A stretch of 26,890 nt of DNA from an uncultured Eubacteriales bacterium (lineage in GTDB: Bacteria > Bacillota > Clostridia > Oscillospirales > CAG-272): positions 1 through 26,890 of the forward strand of contig URPL01000022.1 of NCBI GenBank assembly GCA_900549725.1, read 5' to 3'. A program made the position numbers and the translations under genes. Shown here piece by piece: positions 1-7,633 of the stretch; the first letter of the stretch is position 1, and each line of letters starts with the position of its first letter. The notes under the pieces were generated by a model. The model worked only from the letters and a program-made list of their open reading frames with translations. It made no database searches and was not told the origin of the DNA.

Positions 1-49
1 CCTCCTATGGTAGATGTTTTTATTCTACCATAGGAGGCTCTTTTTTTTC
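1..49 (+). terminator. Intrinsic terminator of a gene lying left of the window
   Basis: A perfect 14-bp inverted repeat (CCTCCTATGGTAGA at 1-14 and its complement at 24-37) encloses a 9-nt loop and is followed by CTC and eight T (41-48). Read on the plus strand this is a textbook Rho-independent terminator for an unseen upstream plus-strand gene. It may also stop the convergent oxidoreductase gene, but the minus-strand T-tract would lie outside the window. Confidence 0.85.
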
Positions 50-99
50 AATTGTCCGTTTTTAACGGACTTGTGCAAATATTCCTCTCCTTTTTTCAT

Positions 100-1158
100 T
101 TAGTGAATGTCAACGGATTTGCCCGTCTCGGCGCTCTTATAGATCGCATCGATCATCTTCATCAGCACAACGCCGTCCTCGGCGGGAGCGCGGCATGGCG
201 TGCCGTTGCGGCAGCAATCGACAAAGTGCGCAATTTCCGCGCAGAAGGTCGGCTCAAATTCAAATTCGGGGTCCTTTTTCGGCAGAAGCTTTTGGTCCTC
301 GGGGGAAAGCTTTGTGTATACCTTGAACGGGTCAAGGCGGATACCGGCTTTGGTGCCGAACAGCTCCACATAGCTGTAATCATCCTCAATGTTCAGGTTG
401 AAGCTTGCCTCAACCGTCAGCGTCAGGCCGTTATCGAATTTCACAACGCCGCTGGTGAAATCCTCGACATTGAACGGATGGTCGCCGCCGTCCTTGATAA
501 ACCATGCCTTGGGATCCAGATCGTCCCCAAGGGGAAGCCCGGAGAAGGTGGAGCCGAAAGCGCTGATAGGCATAGGGCTGCCGGAAAGATAGCGCACCAG
601 GTCCATCACATGCACGCCGAGGTCAATCAGCGGACCGCCGCCGGAAAACGCCTTATCGCCGAACCAACCGCCCGGGCAGCCTCTGCGGCGCAGATAAACG
701 GCCTTTGCATAATAAATATCGCCGAGCAGGCCTGCGTCGATGCATTTTTTGATAGCCTCGGCATCCTTGCCGAAGCGGCGGACAAAACCGACCTCAAGCA
801 GCTTGCCCGTGCGCTTTGCGGTGTCCAGCATTTTCTGTGCCTGCGCAGCGTTGAGCGCCATAGGCTTTTCGCAAAGAACGTTGATGCCCGCCTCGAGCGC
901 TTCAATCGTCGGGTCGCAATGCGCGCTGTTCCAGGTCGTTACGCTGATTGCATCCAGATTTTCTTTTTGATACATTTCGCGGCAATCGGTATAAACCGCG
1001 GGAATGCCGTATTTTTCCGCATATTTCTTTGCCTTTTCGCCGTCGATATCGCAGCATGCAACCACCTCGACCGTATCCGGCAAAGCCTGATAGCCCATCA
1101 TATGATATTGGCTGATCCCGCCGGTACCGACAATACCGACTCTGAGTTTACGATCCAT
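100..1158 (-). CDS. Gfo/Idh/MocA-family NAD(P)-dependent oxidoreductase
   Basis: This 352-residue protein belongs to the Gfo/Idh/MocA family, cytosolic enzymes that oxidise or reduce sugars, inositols and related polyols with NAD(P). The N-terminal Rossmann fold starts at once with VGIVGTGGISQYH. The family catalytic motif CEKPMA lies near residue 95, and the C-terminal half carries the GGGPLIDLGVHVMDL segment with the Asp and His expected in the active site. The length is normal for the family. I chose the ATG at 1158 because the Rossmann strand begins directly behind it and an AAAGGCAGGA-like ribosome binding site precedes it. A longer reading frame upstream would run through the promoter. 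The gene is monocistronic and diverges from the next gene. The substrate cannot be read from the sequence. Confidence 0.9.
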   Translation of the reverse strand: MDRKLRVGIVGTGGISQYHMMGYQALPDTVEVVACCDIDGEKAKKYAEKYGIPAVYTDCREMYQKENLDAISVTTWNSAHCDPTIEALEAGINVLCEKPMALNAAQAQKMLDTAKRTGKLLEVGFVRRFGKDAEAIKKCIDAGLLGDIYYAKAVYLRRRGCPGGWFGDKAFSGGGPLIDLGVHVMDLVRYLSGSPMPISAFGSTFSGLPLGDDLDPKAWFIKDGGDHPFNVEDFTSGVVKFDNGLTLTVEASFNLNIEDDYSYVELFGTKAGIRLDPFKVYTKLSPEDQKLLPKKDPEFEFEPTFCAEIAHFVDCCRNGTPCRAPAEDGVVLMKMIDAIYKSAETGKSVDIH

Positions 1159-1203
1159 ATTGTATTCCTGCCTTTCTTTGCACTGCCTGCACTTTCTCAT
1201 CCG

Positions 1204-1232
1204 ATTATAGCACACCCCCTGCCCCTTGGCAA
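1204..1232 (-). promoter_or_regulatory. Sigma-A-type promoter of the oxidoreductase gene
   Basis: On the minus strand TTGCCA (-35, 1227-1232) and TATAAT (-10, 1204-1209) are separated by exactly 17 bp, and a TGC precedes the -10 as an extended -10 element. It lies about 45 bp upstream of the chosen start and excludes the longer upstream start codons. Confidence 0.8.
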
Positions 1233-1313
1233 GAGGCAACGAAAAAATTATCGCCTTCCTGCCGCAATCCCGGACAAGAATGTGAACAAATTGAAAACAT
1301 GAAGCGGCGCAAG

Positions 1314-1342
1314 TTGCAATTAAGGGCAAAATTTAGTATAAT
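1314..1342 (+). promoter_or_regulatory. Sigma-A-type promoter for the zinc-ribbon membrane protein and aspS
   Basis: TTGCAA (1314-1319), a 17-bp spacer and a perfect TATAAT (1337-1342) lie 48 bp upstream of the GTG start at 1391. The next three plus-strand genes follow closely with no terminator between them, so this is probably the promoter of the whole run up to the pseudouridine synthase. Confidence 0.8.
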
Positions 1343-1351
1343 TACTGGGAT

Positions 1352-1366
1352 ATCGGAAAATCCGAT
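1352..1366 (+). promoter_or_regulatory. Small palindrome at the expected transcript start
   Basis: ATCGGA-AAA-TCCGAT is a perfect 6-bp inverted repeat beginning about 10 bp after the -10 box, so it sits at the 5' end of the mRNA. It could be an operator or a 5' stabilising hairpin. Its function is not known. Confidence 0.35.
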
Positions 1367-1390
1367 CGTAAAACAGAGAGGAGCGTTTTT

Positions 1391-2419
1391 GTGAGACCTT
1401 CGGATGTTTATCGCAAAGCTGCCCCCGCATTTCGGCAGGGCCTTTTGTGGGAGCTTGCTCTTGTCGCCCTGTTCACGGGGCTCTTCGCCGTATCCGTCGG
1501 GCTTGGTTCCCTGGCTTCGGTATGGCTCGCCATCCTGCTTGCATTGGTTTGGATTATTGTATGCGCCTTTGTTGCATACTTCTATTGGAAAAACATCGGC
1601 TGGCGCATTGAAGCGGGCGCAATCGGGCTTATGACCATGCGCATCACCGAAAACCGCATTTATCAGGACCCGGTCCTGGCGGCGCGCAACCTTGCAAAAT
1701 ACCGTTTTTCCTCCTATGAGGAATATCGCGATGCCAGAGAAAATGCCTCCCGCGCGATTCGCCAGCTGCAAAGCTATTTTGAGCGCGTGAGCGACCCTGC
1801 GGGCGATATGCCCGGCATGGGGCTTTTGGTCACGGCGGGCAAGTTTTTGCAGCATCTTTATCTGCGCTTTGTGCGCAACGCCTGCATCGGGTACAGCTTT
1901 TGGTGCCATGATATGCCGCTGTTTCAGGCAATGTCGGACGGGGTCGCCGTTTATGCCTACAACTGGCGCCGCCTGACCAAGGATGCAACCGAAATCGTTA
2001 CCCTGGAGGCGCTGCTCATCATTCTGCCGACCACGCTGCTCTCCGTTGGCATGATCGCGCTGTTCGGCGCAATCGGACTTTCCGCCTACTCCTACTACGC
2101 CGTGATCTTATCGCTGATGCTGATTTTTGTGCTCAAGCGCGGGCTGATCAACCCGCTGCTCGGGGCAAAGCAGCTGCTCTCCTATGTGGAGGACGCGCAA
2201 AAAACCGTGCTGACGGACAAGCTGTTTTTGCAGCTTTGCCATGTCTCCCACGAATATCGCCGACTGCTCAGCCGCGCGCAGGAGGAACAAAACCCGAAGC
2301 GGAAAACAAAAAAACGCCGCACGGCGCAAAAAGTCGTCTGCCCGGTTTGCGGTACGGAAAATGCCCCCGCCGCGGCGCAATGCGCACGATGCGGCGAAAT
2401 TTTAACAAAGCGCCGCTGA
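1391..2419 (+). CDS. Unrecognised membrane protein with C-terminal zinc ribbon
   Basis: I do not recognise this 342-residue protein. It has two predicted membrane segments near the N-terminus (about 19-41 and 43-65), a long hydrophilic central part (about 70-200) and two further membrane segments (about 204-228 and 231-248). A basic stretch (about 300-314) follows, and the protein ends in a zinc ribbon, CPVCG-x10-CARCG, with Cys at 317, 320, 331 and 334. The start is a GTG 5 bases after AGAGAGGAG. Only 25 bp separate it from aspS, so it is co-transcribed with a translation gene. The tail resembles the zinc ribbons found at the ends of many Bacillota membrane proteins. It could serve binding or assembly, but the sequence does not show to what. 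Confidence 0.8.
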   Translation: MRPSDVYRKAAPAFRQGLLWELALVALFTGLFAVSVGLGSLASVWLAILLALVWIIVCAFVAYFYWKNIGWRIEAGAIGLMTMRITENRIYQDPVLAARNLAKYRFSSYEEYRDARENASRAIRQLQSYFERVSDPAGDMPGMGLLVTAGKFLQHLYLRFVRNACIGYSFWCHDMPLFQAMSDGVAVYAYNWRRLTKDATEIVTLEALLIILPTTLLSVGMIALFGAIGLSAYSYYAVILSLMLIFVLKRGLINPLLGAKQLLSYVEDAQKTVLTDKLFLQLCHVSHEYRRLLSRAQEEQNPKRKTKKRRTAQKVVCPVCGTENAPAAAQCARCGEILTKRR

Positions 2420-2444
2420 GGCGATTCAAACAGAAAGGCATGGT

Positions 2445-4262
2445 GTGAAAACTATGGCAGAGCTACTTTCCAAGAACGACAACCGCAGCTGTTATTGCGC
2501 ACAGCTTTGCAAAGCGGATATCGGCAAAGAAGTAACCGTGATGGGCTGGTGCCAGCGGCAGCGGGACCTCGGCAGCCTGATTTTTATCGATCTGCGCGAC
2601 CGCAGCGGCATCATTCAGCTGGCATTTGACCCGGATACGGAAAAGGATGTGTTTGCAAAGGCATTTGCCGTGCGTGCGGAATATGTCCTTTTGGCAAAGG
2701 GCAAGGTGCGCCCCCGCGGGGAAGGCGCAATCAACAAAAATCTGCCAACGGGCGAGATCGAAATCGCCGTTTCGGAGCTGAAAATTCTCTCTGCGGCACA
2801 AACGCCGCCTTTTGAAATTGAAGAAAACAGCGACGTGCGCGCCGAGCTGCGGCTGAAATACCGCTATCTCGATCTGCGCCGCCCGGATATGACGCGCAAC
2901 CTCATCGCGCGCCACCGCATTGTCAAAATCGCACACGATTATTATGACGACAACGGCTTTTTGGAAATCGAAACGCCGTGTCTGATCAAGCCGACGCCCG
3001 AGGGCGCGCGCGATTATCTTGTGCCCAGCCGCATTCACCCCGGCAAGTTTTATGCGCTGCCGCAGTCCCCGCAGCTTTACAAGCAGCTTTTGATGCTTTC
3101 GGGCTATGACCGCTATATGCAGATTGCCCGCTGCTTCCGCGACGAAGACCTGCGCGCGGACCGCCAGCCGGAGTTCACACAGATCGACCTTGAAATGTCC
3201 TTTGTGACCGAGGATGACGTCATCACCGTGAACGAGGGCTTTTTGAAAAAGCTCTTCTCCGAATTTCTCGGCATCGAGCTTTCCCTGCCGCTGCAGAGAA
3301 TGCCCTGGAAAGAGGCGATGGAGCGCTTCGGCTCCGATAAGCCCGATCTGCGCTTCGGCATGGAGCTGTGCGACCTTTCCGATGTGCTGCACGGCTGCTC
3401 GTTCCGTGTCTTTGCCGATACGCTGGCAAAGGGCGGCTCCGTGCGCGCCGTGAAAGCCGAGGGCGCGGCAAAGCGCTTCTCCCGCAAGGAAATCGATGCG
3501 CTCACAGAATTTGTAAAATCGTATCGCGCCAAAGGGCTTGCCTGGTGGAAGAGCGCGGACGGCGAGGCTTCCTCTTCCTTTGCCAAATTCCTCAGCGAGG
3601 AAGAAATGCAGGCGGTCGCTGCGCGCCTTGCCCTGAAGGACGGCGATATCTGCTTCCTCGTTGCAGATAAAAACAAGGTTGTTTTCGATGCGCTCGGCGC
3701 GCTGCGCTGCGAGCTTGCCCGCCGGCTTGACCTTTGCGATCCGAATGAATACAAGCTGCTTTGGGTCACCGAATTTCCGCTTTATGAATACGACGAAGAG
3801 GAAAACCGCTACTATGCGATGCACCACCCCTTCACCGCGCCCATGGACGAGGACCTGCCCTATATGGACACCGACCCCGCCCGCGTGCGTGCAAAGGCTT
3901 ACGATATCGTGATCAACGGCTATGAGGCGGGCGGCGGCTCCATTCGGATTCATTCTCCCGAAATTCAGAATAAAATGTTTGAAGTGCTCGGCATAAGCGA
4001 GGCGGAGCGAAACGAAAAATTCGGTTTTCTGCTCAATGCCTTCCGGTACGGCGTTCCGCCGCACGGCGGCATGGCGTTCGGGCTGGATCGCCTTGTGATG
4101 CTTTTGCTCAAAACGGACGATATCCGCAATGTAATTGCATTCCCCAAGGTGCAGAACGCAAGCGAACTGATGAGCGGCGCGCCCTCCCTGCCCGATCAAA
4201 ATGCACTGCAGGAGCTGAATATCGCCGTAACCAAAACAGAGGAAGAAACCGCCGCAGACTGA
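2445..4262 (+). CDS. aspS: Aspartyl-tRNA synthetase
   Basis: AspRS charges tRNA-Asp with aspartate using ATP. The protein has 605 residues. It shows an N-terminal OB-fold anticodon-binding domain (about 15-115), then the class II core with motif 2 (FRDEDLRADRQPEFTQ, from residue 231), the bacterial GAD insertion (about 290-420) and motif 3 (GMAFGLDRL, GLDR at 546-549). In the anticodon domain it has RDLGS (41-44) like E. coli AspRS. Non-discriminating enzymes that also charge tRNA-Asn usually have RDHGG here, so a discriminating enzyme is likely. The GTG at 2445 has an AGAAAGG site 6 bases upstream. An ATG three codons on (2454) is an alternative with worse spacing. It overlaps nothing and is followed after 19 bp by the pseudouridine synthase gene. 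Confidence 0.97.
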   Translation: MKTMAELLSKNDNRSCYCAQLCKADIGKEVTVMGWCQRQRDLGSLIFIDLRDRSGIIQLAFDPDTEKDVFAKAFAVRAEYVLLAKGKVRPRGEGAINKNLPTGEIEIAVSELKILSAAQTPPFEIEENSDVRAELRLKYRYLDLRRPDMTRNLIARHRIVKIAHDYYDDNGFLEIETPCLIKPTPEGARDYLVPSRIHPGKFYALPQSPQLYKQLLMLSGYDRYMQIARCFRDEDLRADRQPEFTQIDLEMSFVTEDDVITVNEGFLKKLFSEFLGIELSLPLQRMPWKEAMERFGSDKPDLRFGMELCDLSDVLHGCSFRVFADTLAKGGSVRAVKAEGAAKRFSRKEIDALTEFVKSYRAKGLAWWKSADGEASSSFAKFLSEEEMQAVAARLALKDGDICFLVADKNKVVFDALGALRCELARRLDLCDPNEYKLLWVTEFPLYEYDEEENRYYAMHHPFTAPMDEDLPYMDTDPARVRAKAYDIVINGYEAGGGSIRIHSPEIQNKMFEVLGISEAERNEKFGFLLNAFRYGVPPHGGMAFGLDRLVMLLLKTDDIRNVIAFPKVQNASELMSGAPSLPDQNALQELNIAVTKTEEETAAD

Positions 4263-4281
4263 AGCGGCGCGAGGTGAATGC

Positions 4282-5319
4282 ATGCGGCAGATCACAATTT
4301 CGGCAAACGACGGCGGGCAGCGGCTGGATAAATTTCTGCAAAAATTCATGCCCGCACTGCCGCAGGCGCTGATGTATCGGTATCTGCGCGAAAAGCGTGT
4401 GCGCATCAACGGCGAGCACTGCAAAAGCGGAGAGCGCCGGCTTTGCCGCGGCGATGTGCTCACCCTTTATATCCGCGATGAATTTTTCCGGGCGCCGAGC
4501 GCCGCCGATGCCTTTGCACATAAAAAGGCGCGTGTCTGTGTGATTTATGAGGATGAAAATCTTCTGATCGCGGAAAAGCCCGCGGGACAGCTTTGCCACG
4601 CGGGAGACGGAGACGGCGCGGAAAATGCCGATACCCTGATCGATCATATCAAGGCATATCTGCATGAGCGGGGCGAATATGACCCTGCCGCGGAGCAATC
4701 GTTTGTCCCTGCGCTGTGCAACCGCATCGACCGCAATACCGCCGGGCTTGTCCTTGCGGCAAAAAATGCGGAGGCGCTGCGGCAGATGAATCTTGTGATC
4801 CGCGAGAAAGAAGGCCTTGAAAAATTCTATCTTTGCGCCGTGCACGGTGCTGCCGCGCCGTGCTGCGGAACGCTGCGGGATTATCTGCGTAAGGACGCAC
4901 AGCAAAAGCGCGTGTTCTTATCAAAAATGCCGCAAAAGGGCGCAAAGCTTGCCCTGACGCAATATTGCACGCTTGCAAAAAACGAAACGCTTTCCCTGCT
5001 GCTTGTGCGTCTTATCACCGGGCGCACACACCAGATCCGCGCGCAGTTTGCAAATGCGGCCATGCCGCTGCTAGGAGACGGAAAATACGCCGTCAACAAA
5101 GCGGACCGCGCGCTCGGCTATAAATCTCAGGCGCTGTATGCCGCATGCCTGCGGTTTTCACTGCCGCCGGAGCACTTTTTCGGCTATCTTTCCGGTCGGC
5201 TTTTCTTTGCACCGCCCGCGCATATCTGGTTTTTGCGGGAATTTCCCGATTTTCCGTCCGACGAAGCGGATTTTTTGAAAAATGTAAAAAAAGCTCTTGA
5301 TTTCCCGCAGAACTTGTGA
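4282..5319 (+). CDS. RluA-family rRNA/tRNA pseudouridine synthase
   Basis: This 345-residue enzyme isomerises uridine to pseudouridine in RNA. An N-terminal S4 RNA-binding domain (about 12-62, with QRLDKFLQKF) is followed by the RluA-type catalytic domain. The catalytic Asp is D150 in NRIDRNTAGL; most relatives have HRLDRxTSG, so the His is replaced by Asn here. A second conserved block, ITGRTHQIRAQ, is present. GAGGTGA precedes the ATG. The S4 plus catalytic layout is that of RluC/RluD-like enzymes, but the exact target uridine cannot be decided. It lies 19 bp after aspS in the same operon, and its last codons contain the rpmB promoter. Confidence 0.92.
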   Translation: MRQITISANDGGQRLDKFLQKFMPALPQALMYRYLREKRVRINGEHCKSGERRLCRGDVLTLYIRDEFFRAPSAADAFAHKKARVCVIYEDENLLIAEKPAGQLCHAGDGDGAENADTLIDHIKAYLHERGEYDPAAEQSFVPALCNRIDRNTAGLVLAAKNAEALRQMNLVIREKEGLEKFYLCAVHGAAAPCCGTLRDYLRKDAQQKRVFLSKMPQKGAKLALTQYCTLAKNETLSLLLVRLITGRTHQIRAQFANAAMPLLGDGKYAVNKADRALGYKSQALYAACLRFSLPPEHFFGYLSGRLFFAPPAHIWFLREFPDFPSDEADFLKNVKKALDFPQNL

Positions 5320-5325
5320 TACAAT
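5297..5325 (+). promoter_or_regulatory. Strong extended -10 promoter of rpmB
   Basis: TTGATT (5297-5302), a 17-bp spacer and TACAAT (5320-5325) preceded by TGA (extended -10) overlap the end of the pseudouridine synthase gene. The expected transcript begins near 5332, giving a leader of about 90 nt before rpmB. That leader opens with a perfect palindrome, GTCCGA-C-TCGGAC (5335-5347). Confidence 0.8.
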
Positions 5326-5423
5326 AACAATTGTGTCCGACTCGGACGGTTTATATGTTTGCATTCCCCCCCGTCAAAACGGCGGGCGGAGCGAAAAAGT
5401 TCAGTACAGGAGGTGTGGCTGTC

Positions 5424-5612
5424 ATGGCAAAATGCAGTGTTTGCGGAAAAGGTGTTGTGTTCGGTAACAATGTGTCCCACTCCCACAGAAAAACCAACAG
5501 AACATGGAAGCCAAATATCAGAAGAGTCAAAGCCGTGGTAAACGGTACTCCGAAAACCGTTTATGTTTGTTCTCGTTGTCTCCGTTCCAACAAGATTACA
5601 AGAGCAATCTGA
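5424..5612 (+). CDS. rpmB: 50S ribosomal protein L28
   Basis: This 62-residue protein of the large ribosomal subunit begins MAKCSVCGKG and shows the L28 signature NVSHSHRKTNRTWKPNI. It keeps both cysteine pairs (C4/C7 and C49/C52), so it is the zinc-binding form of L28. The ATG at 5424 lies 8 bases behind AGGAGGTG. A longer frame from 5331 would start inside the leader and is not supported. The gene is monocistronic, with its own promoter upstream and a strong terminator 13 bp downstream. Confidence 0.97.
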   Translation: MAKCSVCGKGVVFGNNVSHSHRKTNRTWKPNIRRVKAVVNGTPKTVYVCSRCLRSNKITRAI

Positions 5613-5625
5613 ATTGATCGGGTAA

Positions 5626-5674
5626 AGCCGTCGCGCAGAAAACATGCGCGGCGGCTCTTTTTCTTTTCTTTTTA
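5626..5674 (+). terminator. Intrinsic terminator after rpmB
   Basis: AGCCGTCGCGCA (5626-5637) pairs with TGCGCGGCGGCT (5645-5656) over 12 bp with one G-U pair and a 7-nt loop. A T-rich run (CTTTTTCTTTTCTTTTT) follows. Confidence 0.9.
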
Positions 5675-5724
5675 TCGCCTTCATTCGTTCACATCTCAGA
5701 CACACTTCAACCATAATTTATACC

Positions 5725-5752
5725 TTTATTTTTCTGTCGAAATGGATATAAT
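5725..5752 (+). promoter_or_regulatory. Probable promoter of the ATP synthase operon
   Basis: A perfect TATAAT lies at 5747-5752 with only a weak -35 (TTTATT, 5725-5730, 16-bp spacing). The ATG at 5742 that would open the longest atpB frame lies upstream of the expected transcript start (about 5759), so atpB must start further downstream. Confidence 0.6.
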
Positions 5753-5819
5753 AAACGCGGTATCGGAAAAGGAATGCCGTGCTTTTCGCGCGCATCCCTT
5801 GGAAAGGAAGCATACACCC

Positions 5820-6698
5820 TTGAACTCCAAAGAAAATACAACAAAAACAAAAAAGAGACTTTCAAAAAAGGGCATTTTTCTCTCGGTGATCGGGCTTGTC
5901 TGCGTGGTGCTCGCCATCAGCGGCGTGCTGGTCGGCGGCAGAGAAAAAGAACCGGTCGGGCAGCTCATGCGGGACGCCGTTTTGCATGAGGGCGACAAGA
6001 TCGATCTCTTCGGTCTGTCCGTCAACCCCTCCGTGCTCTCCGGGCTGATTCTGACGGCTGCCCTGCTCTTTCTTGCGCTGCTTTTGCGGCTGTTTGTCAT
6101 TCCGCATTTTGAACTCGTCCCGAGAAAGCTGCAAAACTGCATTGAGGCGCTCACAGAGCTGTTTGAAAAGCTCGCGCGGCAAAACAGCCCCGCCCATCAG
6201 GGCTTTATCGGCGCCTATTGCTTCAGCGCCGGCGTTTACATCTTCTGCGGCACCTGCTTTGAGCTGCTTGGGCTGCAGGTCGTTGCAAAAAGCGGAGAAT
6301 CCGTTTCTTTGCCGGCCGTCAGTGCAGATATCAATGCCGCAATCGCGCTCGGCTTTTTCTCCTACGGCGTGATTCTCTTCGGCGGGCTCATCATCAACGG
6401 TCCGCGCGGCGCTTTCCATGCCTTAAAGGATTTTTCATTGCCTATTTCCATGAGCTTTCGTCTGTTCGGCGCGCTGCTGAGCGGTCTGCTTGTGACGGAG
6501 CTTGTATACTACTATTTATCTCTTTCCTTTGTGCTTCCTGTCATCGTCGGCATTCTGTTCACGCTGTTGCACGCGCTGATTCAGGCTTATGTGCTGACGA
6601 TGCTGACCGCCATGTTTTACGGCGAAGCAACCGCACCGCATACCGAGAAACCCAAAAAAGAAAAAAAGAAATTACAAAAGGCAGGTACAAATCAATGA
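5820..6698 (+). CDS. atpB: ATP synthase Fo subunit a
   Basis: Subunit a forms the static proton half-channels beside the c-ring. From the TTG at 5820 the protein has 292 residues. It has a basic N-terminus, a first membrane helix (about 18-39) and four or five further helices. The essential channel arginine is present in ISMSFRLFGALLSG (R214), and the conserved glutamine of the last helix in HALIQAYVLTML (Q255). A Lys-rich cytosolic tail ends the protein. The TTG start is chosen because GGAAAGGAAG lies 9 bases upstream. The in-frame ATG at 5742 overlaps the promoter -10 and has no ribosome binding site. It is the first gene of the operon and overlaps atpE by ATGA. No atpI precedes it. Confidence 0.93.
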   Translation: MNSKENTTKTKKRLSKKGIFLSVIGLVCVVLAISGVLVGGREKEPVGQLMRDAVLHEGDKIDLFGLSVNPSVLSGLILTAALLFLALLLRLFVIPHFELVPRKLQNCIEALTELFEKLARQNSPAHQGFIGAYCFSAGVYIFCGTCFELLGLQVVAKSGESVSLPAVSADINAAIALGFFSYGVILFGGLIINGPRGAFHALKDFSLPISMSFRLFGALLSGLLVTELVYYYLSLSFVLPVIVGILFTLLHALIQAYVLTMLTAMFYGEATAPHTEKPKKEKKKLQKAGTNQ

Positions 6699-7099
6699 AA
6701 CACATCAAATCGCGTCTTGTCGCCCTTCTCACCCTTTTGGCACTGATTCTTTCCGTGTGCACACTTGCGGCATCCGCTGAAAATGAGGAGCCCACGGCAC
6801 CTGCCGCCACAGCCCAGTCCGAGACGGAAGGCGCAGCCGATTCCGCGGCAAGCACCGCCGCTGCCGAGACAACGCTGAAAAGCGCAAAAGCATGGTCTGC
6901 CGGCATTGTCATCGCCGTCGCAGCAGCCGTCGGTGCGCTTGCAATGGGTCTTGTGATTATGAAAACGGTTTCCTCCATTGCGCGCCAGCCGGAAGCGGGC
7001 GATTCCATCCGTTCGGGCATGATGCTCGGTCTGGTCTTTATCGAGACGGCAATCATTTATGCCCTCATCGTTGCAATCCTGATCGTATTTGTTCTCTGA
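6695..7099 (+). CDS. atpE: ATP synthase Fo subunit c, with signal peptide and linker
   Basis: Subunit c forms the rotor ring of Fo. The usual two-helix hairpin occupies residues about 66-134: helix 1, the cytosolic loop ARQPE (96-100) and helix 2 with the ion-binding glutamate E117 in GLVFIETAIIY. Unusually, the protein has 134 residues instead of 70-90. Residues 1-28 look like a signal peptide (basic start, hydrophobic core, ASA cleavage site), and residues about 29-65 are an Ala/Thr/Ser/Glu-rich linker. Helix 1 lacks the GxGxGxG motif and the helix-1 glutamine of sodium-type rings, so proton coupling is more likely. GGCAGGT lies upstream, and the start overlaps the atpB stop (ATGA). Confidence in the identity is high. 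The processing is inferred. Confidence 0.93.
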   Translation: MKHIKSRLVALLTLLALILSVCTLAASAENEEPTAPAATAQSETEGAADSAASTAAAETTLKSAKAWSAGIVIAVAAAVGALAMGLVIMKTVSSIARQPEAGDSIRSGMMLGLVFIETAIIYALIVAILIVFVL

Positions 7100-7133
7100 G
7101 TTTTTCAACCGTTCAAACAGAAAGGGCAAAGCA

Positions 7134-7625
7134 ATGCCGTTAAATATTGATTTTCAACAAATTCTTTTGCACATGCTGAATTTCGTGATCCTGTTTGCAG
7201 GGCTCGGACTTCTGCTGTATACCCCCGTGCGCCGTTTCCTGAACAAGCGGCACGATGATATTGCAAAGAAAGAGGCGGATCTTGCGCAGAAGGCGGAGCA
7301 GCAGCAGGATATTCTCAGCCATGCAAAAGCGCTTGAGCAACAGGCGCAGGAGCGCGCCGCCGCAGATTGCAGCCGCATGCAAAAGGAAGCGGAGGAAAAA
7401 GCCGCCGCATTGCTCCGGCAGGCAAAGGAAGAAGCTGCCGCAATCCGCGCAAAAGCGGAACAGGACGCAAAAGATATCCGTGCCGGAGCGCTGGAAAATG
7501 CCCGTTCGGAGCTTGCGGAGCTCAGCGTAAAAATTGCCTCTTCCGTGCTGGAAAAAGAACTGGATCCTGCCGCGGAGGATGCATTGATTGACGATGCGCT
7601 TCGCGCGTGGACAAGCGCAAAGTGA
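7134..7625 (+). CDS. atpF: ATP synthase Fo subunit b
   Basis: Subunit b is the peripheral stalk that holds the F1 head against the rotor. The 163-residue protein has one N-terminal membrane helix (about 9-29), then the conserved PVRRFLNKRHDDI segment and a long Ala/Glu/Lys/Gln-rich coiled coil to the end. The ATG at 7134 lies 7 bases behind AGAAAGGG. The frame is open from 7089 but would overlap atpE without a ribosome binding site. The length is typical, so the missing delta N-terminal domain has not been added here. Confidence 0.94.
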   Translation: MPLNIDFQQILLHMLNFVILFAGLGLLLYTPVRRFLNKRHDDIAKKEADLAQKAEQQQDILSHAKALEQQAQERAAADCSRMQKEAEEKAAALLRQAKEEAAAIRAKAEQDAKDIRAGALENARSELAELSVKIASSVLEKELDPAAEDALIDDALRAWTSAK

Positions 7626-7633
7626 GGCAGCCC

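Noticed and set aside
54..70. Short hairpin GTCCGTT-TTT-AACGGAC near the oxidoreductase end
   Set aside because: The minus-strand product is followed by A-rich, not T-rich, sequence, so it does not look like a terminator.
383..389. DELSEED variant (DELADAD) of ATP synthase beta as a sign of altered regulation (residue numbers in AtpD)
   Set aside because: The acidic charges are largely kept and such variation occurs in many species, so it is recorded only in the atpD entry.
1159..1329. Upstream extension of the oxidoreductase frame
   Set aside because: The extension crosses a good promoter and does not resemble the family, which begins at the Rossmann fold.
2463..4463. Long minus-strand open frame (666 codons) opposite aspS
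   Set aside because: It mirrors aspS, a certain gene, and has no domain, start signal or ribosome binding site. Long antisense frames are expected in GC-rich DNA.
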